Assembly: GCA_004376375.1 (NCBI GenBank)
Contig: SOJX01000016.1
Span: 19,924 to 83,923, forward strand
Direction of reading: 5' to 3'
DNA from: Planctomycetota bacterium
GTDB lineage: Bacteria > Planctomycetota > E44-bin39
Length of the DNA stretch: 64,000 nucleotides
Shown here: positions 27,353 to 36,384 of the stretch, piece after piece
Numbering within the stretch: position 1 is the stretch's first letter
How the letters are laid out: every line of letters starts with the position of its first letter
The notes under the pieces: model-generated
Databases searched by the model: none
What the model saw: only the letters and a program-made list of their open reading frames with translations
Told to the model about the DNA's origin: nothing
Position numbers and translations under genes: made by a program

Positions 27353-28660
27353 ATGTCCGAAACAAAGCTCGACTCCCTTATCAAGGCCGTGCGGGAAGAC
27401 CGTTTTAACGCCTTTCGCTACCTCGTTCTTGCCTCCGCGTTCGAGGATGAGGGCAAAACGCGCTGCGGGCGCAACCAGCATGATATAACAAGCGATTTCT
27501 GCTGCGCCGAGTGGGCGTACATGCGGGCATGGGTGCTGTGGCCGCGGGAAATAGAAAAAGACGATTCTGTTGTCGTAAGCAAAGGGAGCGAAACAGGCAA
27601 AATCCAAATCACGGCGCTGGACGACATAGAGGACGGAATCGCTGAAGACGAAATGCTCGAGTCGCGTTCATCAATCCCCGCGCTGGAGCTTAACCGTATC
27701 CGTAAATCGGACTCCAAGACGCGCCTCCTCGAAGCGCGCCTCCAGGAACTGGACGCACCCGAGGACCGCTTCGTAACCGAGATAATAGAAGAACTCGCCG
27801 TACTCGGACACCCGGATGCCGTCGGCCCGTTGCTTGTCCAGTTCAGCCGGCCCGATGTCGAGGTACATATCCGCGCCGCCGCTGCAAAAGCCCTGGCCGC
27901 AATCGGAGACCCGGTCGTAATTCCAACGCTTATCCGCCACGTCGCCCAGAGCGGCAGCCTGCGCATAACCTCGGACCAGATTTACAGGACTTCCCTCTCC
28001 GACCTGCTCTCCGGCGATCATGAGCAGAAGCAGGCGTACCTGCTCGCCGAGGTCATCCTGGCGCTCGGAACTTTTGGCGACCCGAAGGCTGTTCGGTCAA
28101 TTCGTAGTGCAATGCAGTCGCAATACACCGCGGTCCGCGAGGCTGCAACGATTGCACTCGGACGCATAGGCGGTGAAGAAGCCGAGCAAACGCTTGCCCG
28201 CCGAACCGGCGACCGCAAAACCCGGGTGGTAAGGGCCGCGCAGGCTGCGCTTTCACAATTGGAAAACCCGGAAGCGCACGCAAGCATGATAATCGCCGAA
28301 TTCCTGAAAGACCCGACCCGAAGCCCGGATGCAACCGCCCGCGTGCTGCTCGAATGCGGATCGGTCGCGATAACGATGATTCTAGAGCTGCTGCCCGGCG
28401 CCGAGGGCAAGCTGCTCGAGCTCGGGAAAAAGGTGCTTTCCAACATAAGCGAGCCGGACGCGCTCGAAGAGATGCTGGCCGCGCTTGAAGACCCCGATCC
28501 GGCCGTACGCGCCCTGGTGGCGGAATTAATCGCAGGCAATCCGCATCGCCTGGGCAGGGCCGTAGCCGTACTGAAACACCTGCGGGAATCCGACTCAGAA
28601 GAAAGCGTCCGCGAAGCAGCCGACGCGGCTATTGAAAAAATCATGAAAGGAATGTTTTAG
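27353..28660 (+). CDS. HEAT-repeat protein
   Basis: A 435-residue cytoplasmic protein. After an N-terminal region of about 110 residues with a Cys/Trp-containing segment (FCCAEWAYMRAW), residues about 120-435 form repeated helix pairs with the HEAT/PBS-lyase pattern (for example DPKAVRSIRSAMQ, VREAATIALGRIGGEEA, DPDPAVRALVAELI). These superhelices bind other proteins; the partner is unknown. ATG 27353 is preceded by AGAGGGG. The frame is open upstream to 27170, but that part is repeat-derived and crosses the hairpin. Confidence 0.82.
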   Translation: MSETKLDSLIKAVREDRFNAFRYLVLASAFEDEGKTRCGRNQHDITSDFCCAEWAYMRAWVLWPREIEKDDSVVVSKGSETGKIQITALDDIEDGIAEDEMLESRSSIPALELNRIRKSDSKTRLLEARLQELDAPEDRFVTEIIEELAVLGHPDAVGPLLVQFSRPDVEVHIRAAAAKALAAIGDPVVIPTLIRHVAQSGSLRITSDQIYRTSLSDLLSGDHEQKQAYLLAEVILALGTFGDPKAVRSIRSAMQSQYTAVREAATIALGRIGGEEAEQTLARRTGDRKTRVVRAAQAALSQLENPEAHASMIIAEFLKDPTRSPDATARVLLECGSVAITMILELLPGAEGKLLELGKKVLSNISEPDALEEMLAALEDPDPAVRALVAELIAGNPHRLGRAVAVLKHLRESDSEESVREAADAAIEKIMKGMF

Positions 28661-28661
28661 C

Positions 28662-28796
28662 AGGTTCGAAGGTTCAAAAGTTATAAGGTTCGAAAGTTCG
28701 CGGGTTCGCAGGTTTGCAAGTTTGTAGGTTCCAGGTGGGTAGGTATGTAGGTTTAAACTTTTGAACCTTCGAACTTTTGAACTTTCGAACCTTATA
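28662..28796. repeat. Facing octamer arrays (GTTCGAAG / CTTCGAAC)
   Basis: About nine GTTCGAAG-type units, a spacer, then five complementary TTTTGAAC/CTTCGAAC units. The right arm ends at the promoter of the next gene. Confidence 0.85.
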
Positions 28797-28802
28797 ATAG
28801 TG

Positions 28803-28831
28803 TTGCATTTCTTTCAAAAATGTAGTATAAT
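28803..28831 (+). promoter_or_regulatory. Promoter of the CAP-domain gene
   Basis: TTGCAT, a 17-bp spacer and TATAAT. The transcript would begin near 28838, which rules out the open-frame start at 28761. Confidence 0.75.
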
Positions 28832-28856
28832 ACTAACCCAAATGGAGGCTATAGGC

Positions 28857-29363
28857 GTGGTTAGGTTGTTTGGTACAAAAGCGAATATAGTATTTCTGCT
28901 CGCCCTTGCTCTGGCGACTGCTGCCGGATGTGCCGATTCCTCCTCTTCCGGCAAAAACGCCCCGCCCACCGCCAATAGTGCAGACGAACAGACCCTTGCG
29001 ACCGCCGCGCTGCGAATTATAAACCGTGAACGCGAGGCAGGCCTTATCAGACCGCTTGAATGGGATGACACGCTCGCCGGAGTTGCGCGCGAATACGCCA
29101 TGTCAATGGCTAACAACAACTTTCTCAAACGCTTTGACGAGACCGGCCGCGGCCTGGCGCAGCGCCTTGTGGATGCCCAGATTGTCTACATCTACGCCGG
29201 TGAAAACGTCGCCTGCGGCTTCACCTCGGCCGAAGAAGTGGTAAACGGATGGATGAAGTCGAACGAACACTGTAAAAACATCCTCTGCCCCGAATATTCC
29301 CGCACCGGGATAGCGCTCGCCGGTCCCGGCCAGTACTGGGTCCAGATCTTCGCGGGGCCATAG
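28857..29363 (+). CDS. CAP/SCP-domain lipoprotein
   Basis: A 168-residue exported protein. The N terminus is a lipoprotein signal ending LATAAGC, followed by a Ser/Asn-rich linker and a CAP domain of about 120 residues. Typical CAP residues are present: INREREAGL, LAGVAREYAMSMA, YAGENVACG and GIALAGPGQYWVQIFAG. The second His of the eukaryotic type site is not evident. GTG 28857 is supported by GGAGG 8 nt upstream and a promoter that starts just before it. Bacterial CAP proteins are envelope-associated; biochemical roles are mostly unknown. Confidence 0.85.
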   Translation: MVRLFGTKANIVFLLALALATAAGCADSSSSGKNAPPTANSADEQTLATAALRIINREREAGLIRPLEWDDTLAGVAREYAMSMANNNFLKRFDETGRGLAQRLVDAQIVYIYAGENVACGFTSAEEVVNGWMKSNEHCKNILCPEYSRTGIALAGPGQYWVQIFAGP

Positions 29364-29373
29364 CGTCAAACAT

Positions 29374-29446
29374 CAGGCCTTTATTCCCTTATTCCCTTAT
29401 TTCCTTGTTTCCTTGTTTCCTTGTTTCCTTGTTTCCCTATCCGATT
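29374..29446. repeat. TTATTCCC / CCTTGTTT octamer array
   Basis: Three TTCCCTTA units merging into five CCTTGTTT units, on one strand only. Confidence 0.75.
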
Positions 29447-29540
29447 TTGTATTAAAAGTCTGGCGAAAGCGGCAGCATGCAGTTATTATTAATCCCTGAA
29501 TACAACTGCCGGGAAAACGTTTAAACAGAGAGGACTATCA

Positions 29541-30287
29541 ATGGCGCGGCCGATGATCGGAATCACCACAGGCACAACCATCCTCAAGAATACCGGGGAA
29601 GGGTTGACATCGAATACGTTCAACGGCGCTCCCGAGGCGTACGGGCACTGTGTCGAGGACGCGGGGGGAACGCCGATTCTGTTGCCTACGCTTAAATACA
29701 ATAATCAGGCACTTGCCCTTGACTGGCTTGACCGTATAGACGGACTCATGCTCTCAGGCGGGGCCGATTTCAACCCCATCCTCACGGGCGGGGAGCCCGA
29801 GCCGGAATTGGAGCGCATCGACCCTGAGCGCGACAGAGTCGAGCTGGAGCTTACCCGCGCCGCATTCGACCGCGACATGCCGATACTGGGCATTTGCCGC
29901 GGCATTCAGACAATCGCCGTCGCCCTCGGCGGCAGCATCCACCAGGACATCAAGGATCTTGAAGGGATCCTGAAGCATTCGCAGAACGCCCCGAGGTGGT
30001 GCGCGACCCACACGGTGAAACTGGAGGAGAAGAGCACAGTCGCCGCCATCCTCGGTGAAATAAAACTGGAAGTGAACACCTTTCACCACCAGGTCGTCTA
30101 CGAACCGCCGACGGGCTTTATAATAACCGGCCGGAGCCCGGACGGAATCATTGAGGCAATCGAACACCCCGGGAAGCACTTTGTCCTCGGCGTCCAATGG
30201 CATCCTGAAAACATGACCGGGCATTATGAACATGCAAGGCGCCTCTTTGAAGGATTCGTGAAAGCGGTTATACATAAAATGTCTTGA
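29541..30287 (+). CDS. Class I glutamine amidotransferase-like hydrolase (gamma-glutamyl-GABA hydrolase, C26 family)
   Basis: A 248-residue cytoplasmic hydrolase. The nucleophile Cys lies in LGICRGIQ and the catalytic His and Glu in GVQWHPEN, as in PuuD and other peptidase C26 proteins. It should cut gamma-glutamyl amide bonds, for instance in polyamine or folate breakdown. AGAGAGGA precedes the start. No other puu genes are adjacent, so the natural substrate is open. The promoter of the next gene overlaps its stop codon. Confidence 0.85.
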   Translation: MARPMIGITTGTTILKNTGEGLTSNTFNGAPEAYGHCVEDAGGTPILLPTLKYNNQALALDWLDRIDGLMLSGGADFNPILTGGEPEPELERIDPERDRVELELTRAAFDRDMPILGICRGIQTIAVALGGSIHQDIKDLEGILKHSQNAPRWCATHTVKLEEKSTVAAILGEIKLEVNTFHHQVVYEPPTGFIITGRSPDGIIEAIEHPGKHFVLGVQWHPENMTGHYEHARRLFEGFVKAVIHKMS

Positions 30288-30312
30288 TTGACGGGACAGA
30301 TTCGGATATAAT
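30284..30312 (+). promoter_or_regulatory. Promoter of the YXWGXW protein gene
   Basis: TTGATT, a 17-bp spacer and TATAAT, overlapping the previous stop codon. Confidence 0.65.
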
Positions 30313-30383
30313 TCTGTTTCGCGGTAATATCCGGAACTCTTCAGCCAACGGCTGGCAAACATTCAGAGCGAAAGGAGTATGCA

Positions 30384-31106
30384 ATGCGTTATTTTGCTAT
30401 TGCAGTCGCACTTGTTGCCGTTTTTCTTCTGGCCACCGGAGGGTGTTCAATCTTCATAAGCGACCGCGGACACGGTGGCGGTCAGGTAAAAGTAAGAGTA
30501 TGGTCTGACCGGGCCCATTATCCGTCGACGCCGCCACCTACACGTGTAAGGCTTGCCGCAAAACGCGGCTATGTTATCATTGAAGGCTATTGGGAATGGC
30601 GGGTAAACCGCTGGCACTGGCATGCTCCCCGCTATGAAAGCGTGAGAGCAGGTCAGATCTGGGTCCCGGGCCGCCAGGAGCGGGTTGGTGGATTCATCAT
30701 CTGGAGGCCGGCTCATTATAAAGTTTCCGGATCTTCCGGCCACCGAACCCCGAAGAGGCCCAGCGTCCCGAGGGCAAGACCGAAAGTTCCGAAAGTTCCG
30801 AAGATAAGCATATACAAGAACCGTTCGCGCTACCCCGCCCCTCCGTCAAGCTATAGAAGGCCGTCTCCCCGCTCGGGACATATCTGGATCGAAGGCTATT
30901 ATTCATGGCGCGGCCTGCAGTGGACCTGGCACGCGGGCAGATGGGAAAAGACAAGACCTGGTTACATCTGGACCCCGGGAAAATCCGTCAAGACAAGCGG
31001 ACGCGTGAAGTGGGTGCCCGGCAGCTGGAAAGCGGCCGGCCACCGCAGCACGAAGAAACCCAAGGCTCCGGCGCCGAAAAAGAAAGTAAGGAAATTCAGG
31101 AAATAG
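30384..31106 (+). CDS. YXWGXW-repeat lipoprotein
   Basis: A 240-residue envelope protein with a lipobox (LATGGC, Cys21). Two repeat blocks rich in Trp and Tyr follow, each with GYW/GYY-W...W-WH...IW-PG (GYWEWRVNRWHWHAPRYES and GYYSWRGLQWTWHAGRWEK), the pattern of the YXWGXW family. The region between them is Pro/Arg/Lys-rich and the C terminus is strongly basic (KKPKAPAPKKKVRKFRK). AAGGAG precedes the start. Function is unknown; such proteins sit on the outer membrane or periplasmic face. Confidence 0.8.
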   Translation: MRYFAIAVALVAVFLLATGGCSIFISDRGHGGGQVKVRVWSDRAHYPSTPPPTRVRLAAKRGYVIIEGYWEWRVNRWHWHAPRYESVRAGQIWVPGRQERVGGFIIWRPAHYKVSGSSGHRTPKRPSVPRARPKVPKVPKISIYKNRSRYPAPPSSYRRPSPRSGHIWIEGYYSWRGLQWTWHAGRWEKTRPGYIWTPGKSVKTSGRVKWVPGSWKAAGHRSTKKPKAPAPKKKVRKFRK

Positions 31107-31130
31107 CAAATCCCCGATTGAACGACATAC

Positions 31131-31162
31131 CGGGAGCAACCGTCGGTTGCTCCCGTTTTTTT
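31131..31162 (+). terminator. Rho-independent terminator
   Basis: Perfect 11-bp stem CGGGAGCAACC/GGTTGCTCCCG with a 3-nt loop and a run of seven Ts. Confidence 0.95.
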
Positions 31163-31193
31163 ATTGCGGGAACTGAGGGCGCAACCGGGAGTA

Positions 31194-31222
31194 TTGACTT
31201 ACGGGCTTGAAACTGATAGCAT
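31194..31222 (+). promoter_or_regulatory. Promoter of the hem operon
   Basis: TTGACT, a 17-bp spacer and TAGCAT, 18 bp before the first gene. Confidence 0.6.
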
Positions 31223-31240
31223 AGCGTTTGGAAAACACTT

Positions 31241-32134
31241 ATGGCAAAAACAGCCTTGATTCATGCCTTTATGCTGGTCTGCCTGTGCACCCACGCCGCG
31301 ACAACGTTCTGGGCGCTGGCCCACCTTTTTTCCCGGCGTGCGTTCGGCACAAAAGTATTGCGCATACTGGCTGTAGTCGGCGCGGTCCTTACCTTTATTT
31401 TCCTTGTGGTTTTTTCATGGTGGCGGGGGCACCTGCCGCTCACAAATCTCCCGGAGGCCCTGTTTCTGCTGAGTTGGTTTATTCTCATACCGTTTCTGAT
31501 TATGGACTATAAGTACGGCATGACGGGCCTTGCGCCTCTGGTTATGCCGATGGTCTTCCTCCTGTTCCTTGCGGCAAGCGTTATGGTCGGACACCAGGAA
31601 GGCCTTCGCAAAGAATATTATTCCGGCCTCATTATTACTCACATTGCCTTCGCCTTCGCCTCGTACGCCTGCTTCACACTGGCGCTCGCGGCGAGCCTTG
31701 CATATCTTATACGCGACCACGAATTGAAATCGAAGCGGCAGTTCCGTGTCACCCGGGTACTGCCGCCTCTGGAAAAACTGGACTTTATCGCACACCGCGC
31801 TTTGCTTGTCGGTTTTCCTCTTCTCACGGTTGCGCTGGTGCTGGGAGGCATCGGCCAGGCCGTTTTCAATCTCCTGGGAGAAAGCTGGTATACGGACCCG
31901 CGCGTCGTGACTGCAGGCATAACCTGGATTGTCTATTCAATCCTGATTGCATTAAGACTGGCCCTTGACCGCCGCGGACGCGGCATCGCCATTATGACCG
32001 TCGCGGCGTTCTGCATAATCGTCATCGGCTTCGTCGTCTTCCGCACGATGCAGTCGGGACACCGGACGGGCACAACGCCGCAAGTGTCAATCGCTACGAC
32101 TGCAACGCCGGGTCCGGATGAAGGAGCGAGCTGA
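31241..32134 (+). CDS. CcsA/HemX-like membrane protein
   Basis: A 297-residue inner-membrane protein with eight hydrophobic segments, of the cytochrome c assembly CcsA/CcmC/HemX superfamily. The Trp-rich WWD haem motif is degenerate: GESWYTDPRVVTAGITW stands where CcsA has WGxxWxWDxxE. This fits the HemX type, encoded before hemA in many bacteria and thought to affect the level of glutamyl-tRNA reductase. hemA begins two bases after its stop. A c-type cytochrome role is less likely because no ResB/Ccs1 gene is near. Confidence 0.8.
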   Translation: MAKTALIHAFMLVCLCTHAATTFWALAHLFSRRAFGTKVLRILAVVGAVLTFIFLVVFSWWRGHLPLTNLPEALFLLSWFILIPFLIMDYKYGMTGLAPLVMPMVFLLFLAASVMVGHQEGLRKEYYSGLIITHIAFAFASYACFTLALAASLAYLIRDHELKSKRQFRVTRVLPPLEKLDFIAHRALLVGFPLLTVALVLGGIGQAVFNLLGESWYTDPRVVTAGITWIVYSILIALRLALDRRGRGIAIMTVAAFCIIVIGFVVFRTMQSGHRTGTTPQVSIATTATPGPDEGAS

Positions 32135-32136
32135 CC

Positions 32137-33432
32137 GTGGAAGTGTTTATCGCCGGGATAAACCACAAGTCTGCGTCACTCGACGTGCGCGAGTGTCTTG
32201 CGCTCTCATACGAGGATATCCCCCCCGTGCTCCACGCTTTGCGGAAGACCGCAGAGTTGGAAGAAGCGGTCATCGTCTCCACCTGCAACCGCGTCGAGAT
32301 TTACGGTGCGGCGGCCGTCGAACCGGACTCGGCGCCCGAGCGCGCACAGCGCTTCCTGGCGGAACTGCGGGGACTCGATTACGGCGCTCTCGAACCGATG
32401 TTCTACTCGCACCTCGGCGAAGACACGGTCAGCCACCTCTTCAACGTCGCAAGCTCGCTTGACTCTCTTGTCGTCGGCGAGACCCAGATACTCGCCCAGG
32501 TCCGCCGGTCGTTCCTCGTCGCCGTCCAGGAGCACTGCGTCGGCAGGACGCTCAGGCCGCTTTTCGAACGCGCCTTCACCGTGGCCAAAGAAGTCCACAC
32601 GGCAACCGGCATCGGGGAAACCCGGGTCTCCGTCAGCTCCGTCGCGGTAGACCTCGCGGAAAGAATATTCGGCGACCTTTCGGGCCACACCGTATTCGTC
32701 ACCGGCGCCGGAGCGACCGCGACGCTGGCGATGACCCATTTCCACGACCGCGGCGTCAGAAACTTTATCGTCGCCAACCGCACTTCCAAACACGGCGAAA
32801 ACCTTGCCAAAGAATTCGGCGGCGAAGCCATACAATTCGACAGCATCGCCGCGCGGCTCCATGAAGCGGACGTCCTCCTTACCGCAACCGGCTCGTATAA
32901 ACCCATTTTCGACGCCGACATGCTCAACGCCGCACTCAAAAAACGCCGCTACCGCCCGATGTACGTGCTCGACATCGCGGTCCCGCGGGACGTGCATCCC
33001 GAGGTGAACCGCATCGCGAACATTTACCTCTACGACGTGGACGACCTGGAAGCGGTCGTGCGGGAAAACCTCGCCGAGCGGGAGGAAAAGGTCGCACACG
33101 CGCTCGACATTATCGGGACCGAGGTCGGCAAGTTCCGCGCATACCGCCGACAGCTCGCCGCCGAGCCGGTCATTCGGGCGTGGCGTGAGGCCGCACACGC
33201 CGTCCGGCAGGCCGAGTTCGAGCGCCTGAAAAACAAGCTCGGAGAAAACCTGACGAAAGAACAGCTCGAAGAAATTGAATACGCAACGGAGCGCGTGGTA
33301 AACAGGTTTCTCGGCGGCGCCATAGACAAACTCAAAGAGTTTTCCCGAAACGGCACCGGCGCCTTATATATGGAAGCCGTGGCCGACCTTTTCGAGATCG
33401 AGAAAAACCTGCCCCCGCCCGGCGAGGGCTAG
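32137..33432 (+). CDS. hemA: Glutamyl-tRNA reductase
   Basis: First step of C5 tetrapyrrole synthesis: reduces glutamyl-tRNA to glutamate-1-semialdehyde with NADPH. The 431-residue protein has the catalytic Cys50 in STCNRVEIYG, the essential His in FNVASSLDSLVVGE, the NADP-binding region VTGAGATATLA and a C-terminal dimerisation domain. The start is GTG, two bases after the HemX-like gene. The 3' end is followed by repeats, then hemC and hemD, giving an operon-like block. Confidence 0.96.
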   Translation: MEVFIAGINHKSASLDVRECLALSYEDIPPVLHALRKTAELEEAVIVSTCNRVEIYGAAAVEPDSAPERAQRFLAELRGLDYGALEPMFYSHLGEDTVSHLFNVASSLDSLVVGETQILAQVRRSFLVAVQEHCVGRTLRPLFERAFTVAKEVHTATGIGETRVSVSSVAVDLAERIFGDLSGHTVFVTGAGATATLAMTHFHDRGVRNFIVANRTSKHGENLAKEFGGEAIQFDSIAARLHEADVLLTATGSYKPIFDADMLNAALKKRRYRPMYVLDIAVPRDVHPEVNRIANIYLYDVDDLEAVVRENLAEREEKVAHALDIIGTEVGKFRAYRRQLAAEPVIRAWREAAHAVRQAEFERLKNKLGENLTKEQLEEIEYATERVVNRFLGGAIDKLKEFSRNGTGALYMEAVADLFEIEKNLPPPGEG

Positions 33433-33435
33433 GAG

Positions 33436-33490
33436 GAAAGTATGAAGGATGAAGGAAGAAAGGATGAAGTATGAAGGCTGAAGGCTGAAA
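33436..33490. repeat. GAAGGAT heptamer array
   Basis: About seven degenerate ATGAAGG/GAAGGCT units directly after the hemA stop. Confidence 0.6.
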
Positions 33491-33534
33491 TAAAGAACTT
33501 AAGTTGACTGCGTTTTGACAAGAACGCGGAAAAG

Positions 33535-33643
33535 AGTTCAAAGGTTCGAAGGTTCAAAGGTTTAAAGGTTCAAAGGTCATAACTTTCGAACTTTTGAACC
33601 TTCGAACTTTTGAACCTTCGAACTTTTGAACCTTCGAACTTTT
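33535..33643. repeat. Facing octamer arrays (GGTTCAAA / TTTTGAAC-CTTCGAAC)
   Basis: Left arm of five GTTCAAAG/GTTCGAAG units, a short spacer and a right arm of eight complementary units. Very similar in unit sequence to 28662-28796. The frame is open and gives a false hemC start at 33610. Confidence 0.85.
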
Positions 33644-33663
33644 CTGATAGATGTCGGGGAATT

Positions 33664-34611
33664 ATGCAAAAGTCAGTCAACTTGAGGATAATAATCGGCA
33701 CCCGCGGAAGCGCGCTCGCGATGTGGCAGGCCAAACACGTCAAAAGCCTTCTCGAAGAAACCCATGAAAACCTTTCCTGCGAACTGCAGATTATTAAGAC
33801 CACCGGCGATAAAATAACGGACGCGCCCCTCTCCCGCATCGGCGGCAAAGGCCTTTTCACAAAGGAAATCGAGGAAGCACTGCTTCGCGGCGAAATCGAC
33901 ATGGCCGTCCATTCGATGAAAGACCTCCCCACCGCGCTCCCCGACGGCCTTACGGTCGGGGCCGTGCTCGAGCGCGCGCACCCGGGCGACGCTTTTGTTT
34001 CAAAAAAATATGATTCCCTTGCCGCGCTGCCCGAAGGCACCGAGGTCGGAACGTCTTCGCTTCGCCGCAGGGCGCAGCTCCTTGCATACCGGCCCGACCT
34101 CGACGTTGTCGACCTGCGCGGAAACCTCGACACGAGGCTGCGCAAAGTCGCCGAAGAAAACCCGCCCGCGGCAATCCTCGCCGTTGCAGGTATCCGCCGC
34201 CTGGGGCGGGAAAATGAAATAACGGAAATCATCGATACGGAAATAATGCTCCCTGCCGTTGCGCAGGGCGCGATTGCAGTCGAAATCAGGGAAAACGACG
34301 ACGCGGTCAGAAAAATACTTGCGCCCCTCCATTACGAGGACACGGCCGCATGCTGCGAAGCCGAGCGCGCCTTCCTTCGCGAGCTCGAAGGCGGCTGCCA
34401 GGTCCCGATAGGCGCCCGCGCCGTCGTCACGGACGGGAAGTTGCTCCTCGAGGGCGTTATTGCGTCGCTTGACGGGAAACAGATCGTTCGCGATTCCTTC
34501 GGCGGCCCGGTCTCGGACGCGAAATCAATCGGCACCGCGCTGGCCATGCGCGCCCGCAAGGCCGGCGGCGATGAAATTCTTGCATCCGTACGCAGACAGC
34601 TAAGCGATTAA
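33664..34611 (+). CDS. hemC: Porphobilinogen deaminase (hydroxymethylbilane synthase)
   Basis: Joins four porphobilinogens into hydroxymethylbilane. The 315-residue protein has IIGTRGSALAMWQ near the N terminus, the KDLPTALPDG segment, SSLRRRAQL and RGNLDTRLRK, and the dipyrromethane-cofactor Cys in LEGGCQVPIGA. ATG 33664 is used because the frame upstream to 33610 is repeat sequence; its first residues match the false N terminus of the CAP gene for the same reason. It is followed by a repeat and hemD. Confidence 0.95.
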   Translation: MQKSVNLRIIIGTRGSALAMWQAKHVKSLLEETHENLSCELQIIKTTGDKITDAPLSRIGGKGLFTKEIEEALLRGEIDMAVHSMKDLPTALPDGLTVGAVLERAHPGDAFVSKKYDSLAALPEGTEVGTSSLRRRAQLLAYRPDLDVVDLRGNLDTRLRKVAEENPPAAILAVAGIRRLGRENEITEIIDTEIMLPAVAQGAIAVEIRENDDAVRKILAPLHYEDTAACCEAERAFLRELEGGCQVPIGARAVVTDGKLLLEGVIASLDGKQIVRDSFGGPVSDAKSIGTALAMRARKAGGDEILASVRRQLSD

Positions 34612-34653
34612 AAATCTGTAGCGAAATTATAAATTTGTCATTACGAGGAGGAG

Positions 34654-34759
34654 GAGGCAGTCAGCTTTCAGCAGTCAGCTATCAGCTATCAGCTTATTAT
34701 TTTTATTAATATTCAATTCTTAAGCTGAATGCTGATAGCTGATAGCTGAAGGCTAAAAG
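34654..34759. repeat. Facing heptamer arrays (ATCAGCT / AGCTGAT)
   Basis: Five CAGCTAT/CAGTCAG units, an AT-rich core of about 27 bp, then four complementary GCTGATA units, ending 7 bp before the hemD start. Confidence 0.85.
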
Positions 34760-34765
34760 GTTTCA

Positions 34766-35578
34766 ATGAGCGGAATAACCGGCAAAAATATCGTAATCAC
34801 CCGCCCGCTGCAGGACATGAAGCGCTTTATCGATCTTCTTCTCGGCCGCGGCGCCGCGCCCGTGAAGTTCCCGACAATCCGCATCGAGCGCCCCGAGGAC
34901 GATGCCCCGGTCAAGAACGCCTGCCGGGAAATCGAGTCCTACGACTGGATCGTCTTCAGCAGTTCAAACGGCTTTCGCGCGTTCATGGAGCATCTCCGCT
35001 CGGTCGGCCGCTCGGCCGAGAATCTGAAATCCGTGCGCATATGCGCGGTCGGGTCTTCAACGCGCAGGTATATTGAAAAGCGCAGACTGCGCGTAGACCT
35101 GATGCCTGCAAAACATACCGGCATGGCTGCGGCGCGCTCCCTGATCGCATCCCACGACATGGCCGGAAAGCGCGTGCTTGTCCCGACTTCCCAGATCGGC
35201 CAGAAAGAGCTCCCCGAAGAACTCACCGAAGCGGGCGCGAAAGTCGACGTCGTAATCGCCTACGGGACGATGATAGAGACCAGGCATTCGTCGAGATCAA
35301 GAAACGCGCTGATGAACGGACCGGTAGACGCAATCACCTTCACAAGCCGTTCATGCGTGGAGAACCTCGTCGAAATACTGGGCAAAGCCGATTTCACCAT
35401 ACTCGCCATGCGGGCGCCTTTTTTCTCCATCGGCCCGACGACTACGAAATACCTGGAGTCGATCGGGACGCCGCCCGCGGCCGAAGCGAACCCGCACACT
35501 ATCGAGGGCCTTATCGAAGCGCTCGAAAAATATTTCGAAAAGGAGCAGGAAAATGGCGCGAATCCGAAAAGCCCATAA
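34766..35578 (+). CDS. hemD: Uroporphyrinogen-III synthase
   Basis: Closes hydroxymethylbilane to uroporphyrinogen III with inversion of ring D. The 270-residue protein shows the weakly conserved HemD pattern: an early ITRP motif, YDWIVFSSSNGFRAF, ICAVGSSTRRYIE, VLVPTSQIG and DAITFTSRSCVENLVE. Its place right after hemC supports the call. The 3' end overlaps the MEMO-family gene by 26 bp. Confidence 0.88.
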   Translation: MSGITGKNIVITRPLQDMKRFIDLLLGRGAAPVKFPTIRIERPEDDAPVKNACREIESYDWIVFSSSNGFRAFMEHLRSVGRSAENLKSVRICAVGSSTRRYIEKRRLRVDLMPAKHTGMAAARSLIASHDMAGKRVLVPTSQIGQKELPEELTEAGAKVDVVIAYGTMIETRHSSRSRNALMNGPVDAITFTSRSCVENLVEILGKADFTILAMRAPFFSIGPTTTKYLESIGTPPAAEANPHTIEGLIEALEKYFEKEQENGANPKSP

Positions 35579-36380
35579 CGCCGGCTCATGGTACAGCGGA
35601 ACCGAAGCCGCGCTCCGAAAAGACATGGAGGAATTCATCGCACGCGACCGGAAGCCCGAGCCCGCGCTCGCGGTAACATGCCCCCACGCGGGCCACCAGT
35701 ACAGCGGGCCCGTCGCCGGCGCCGTCCTCGGCGCAACGGTAATCCCCGCGCGGGTCGTCATCCTCGCGGTAAACCACGGCCATCCCGGCGGGCCGTCATA
35801 CGGGGTATGGCCCGACGGAGCATGGGAAACGCCGCTCGGCGAAATCCCCGTCGACGAAGCCCTGACCGCGGCCGTCCTGGAGAAATGCCCGGGCGCGGAA
35901 GCACATGCCGAGATGCACGAGGGCGGTCGCTCGGAGCATTCCGCTGAAATCCTCACGCCTTTCTTCAAATACCTGAACCCGGAAGTGAAAGGCGTATTCA
36001 TCGGCTGCTCGGCCGGCCGTCTCGAAGACATGCAGGCTTTCGGAAAAGGCCTTGCCGATGCGATAGAATCCGTCGGCGGCGACACCCTTATCGCGATTTC
36101 GATGGACTTCTCGCACGAGGACAACAAACTCGAACGTCTGAAGAAAAACGACAAACGCGCCATCGACCGGATACTGGCGCTCGATGAGGCCGGCTTTTAC
36201 GAAGACGTGGGCAAATATGAAATCACCACCTGCGGCCGCTGCACCCTTCCAAGCGGTCTTTCCGCCGCGAAAGCTCTCGGCGCTAAAAACGCCGAGCTTG
36301 TAAGATACACGAATTCAGCGGAAGTAACCGGCAAGACCGGCGGCTACGCCGTCGGTTACGCAGGCATAAGAATTTTTTAA
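35553..36380 (+). CDS. MEMO-family protein (AmmeMemoRadiSam system protein B)
   Basis: A 275-residue protein of the MEMO1 group, related to nonhaem-iron extradiol dioxygenases. Family residues visible are AGSWYSG near the N terminus, CPHAGHQYSGPVAG, AVNHGHP, the HSAEILTPFFKYL segment, SMDFSHE and TTCGRCTLPSGL. In bacteria it is usually encoded with an AMMECR1 protein and a radical SAM enzyme, neither of which is adjacent here. It begins inside hemD (26-bp overlap), with AGGAG upstream in the hemD coding sequence, so expression is coupled. The reaction is unknown. Confidence 0.85.
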   Translation: MARIRKAHNAGSWYSGTEAALRKDMEEFIARDRKPEPALAVTCPHAGHQYSGPVAGAVLGATVIPARVVILAVNHGHPGGPSYGVWPDGAWETPLGEIPVDEALTAAVLEKCPGAEAHAEMHEGGRSEHSAEILTPFFKYLNPEVKGVFIGCSAGRLEDMQAFGKGLADAIESVGGDTLIAISMDFSHEDNKLERLKKNDKRAIDRILALDEAGFYEDVGKYEITTCGRCTLPSGLSAAKALGAKNAELVRYTNSAEVTGKTGGYAVGYAGIRIF

Positions 36381-36384
36381 AAAC

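Noticed and set aside
31241..32134. Calling this gene ccsA outright
   Set aside because: The haem-handling WWD motif is degenerate and no ResB/Ccs1 is adjacent; hemX-like fits better.
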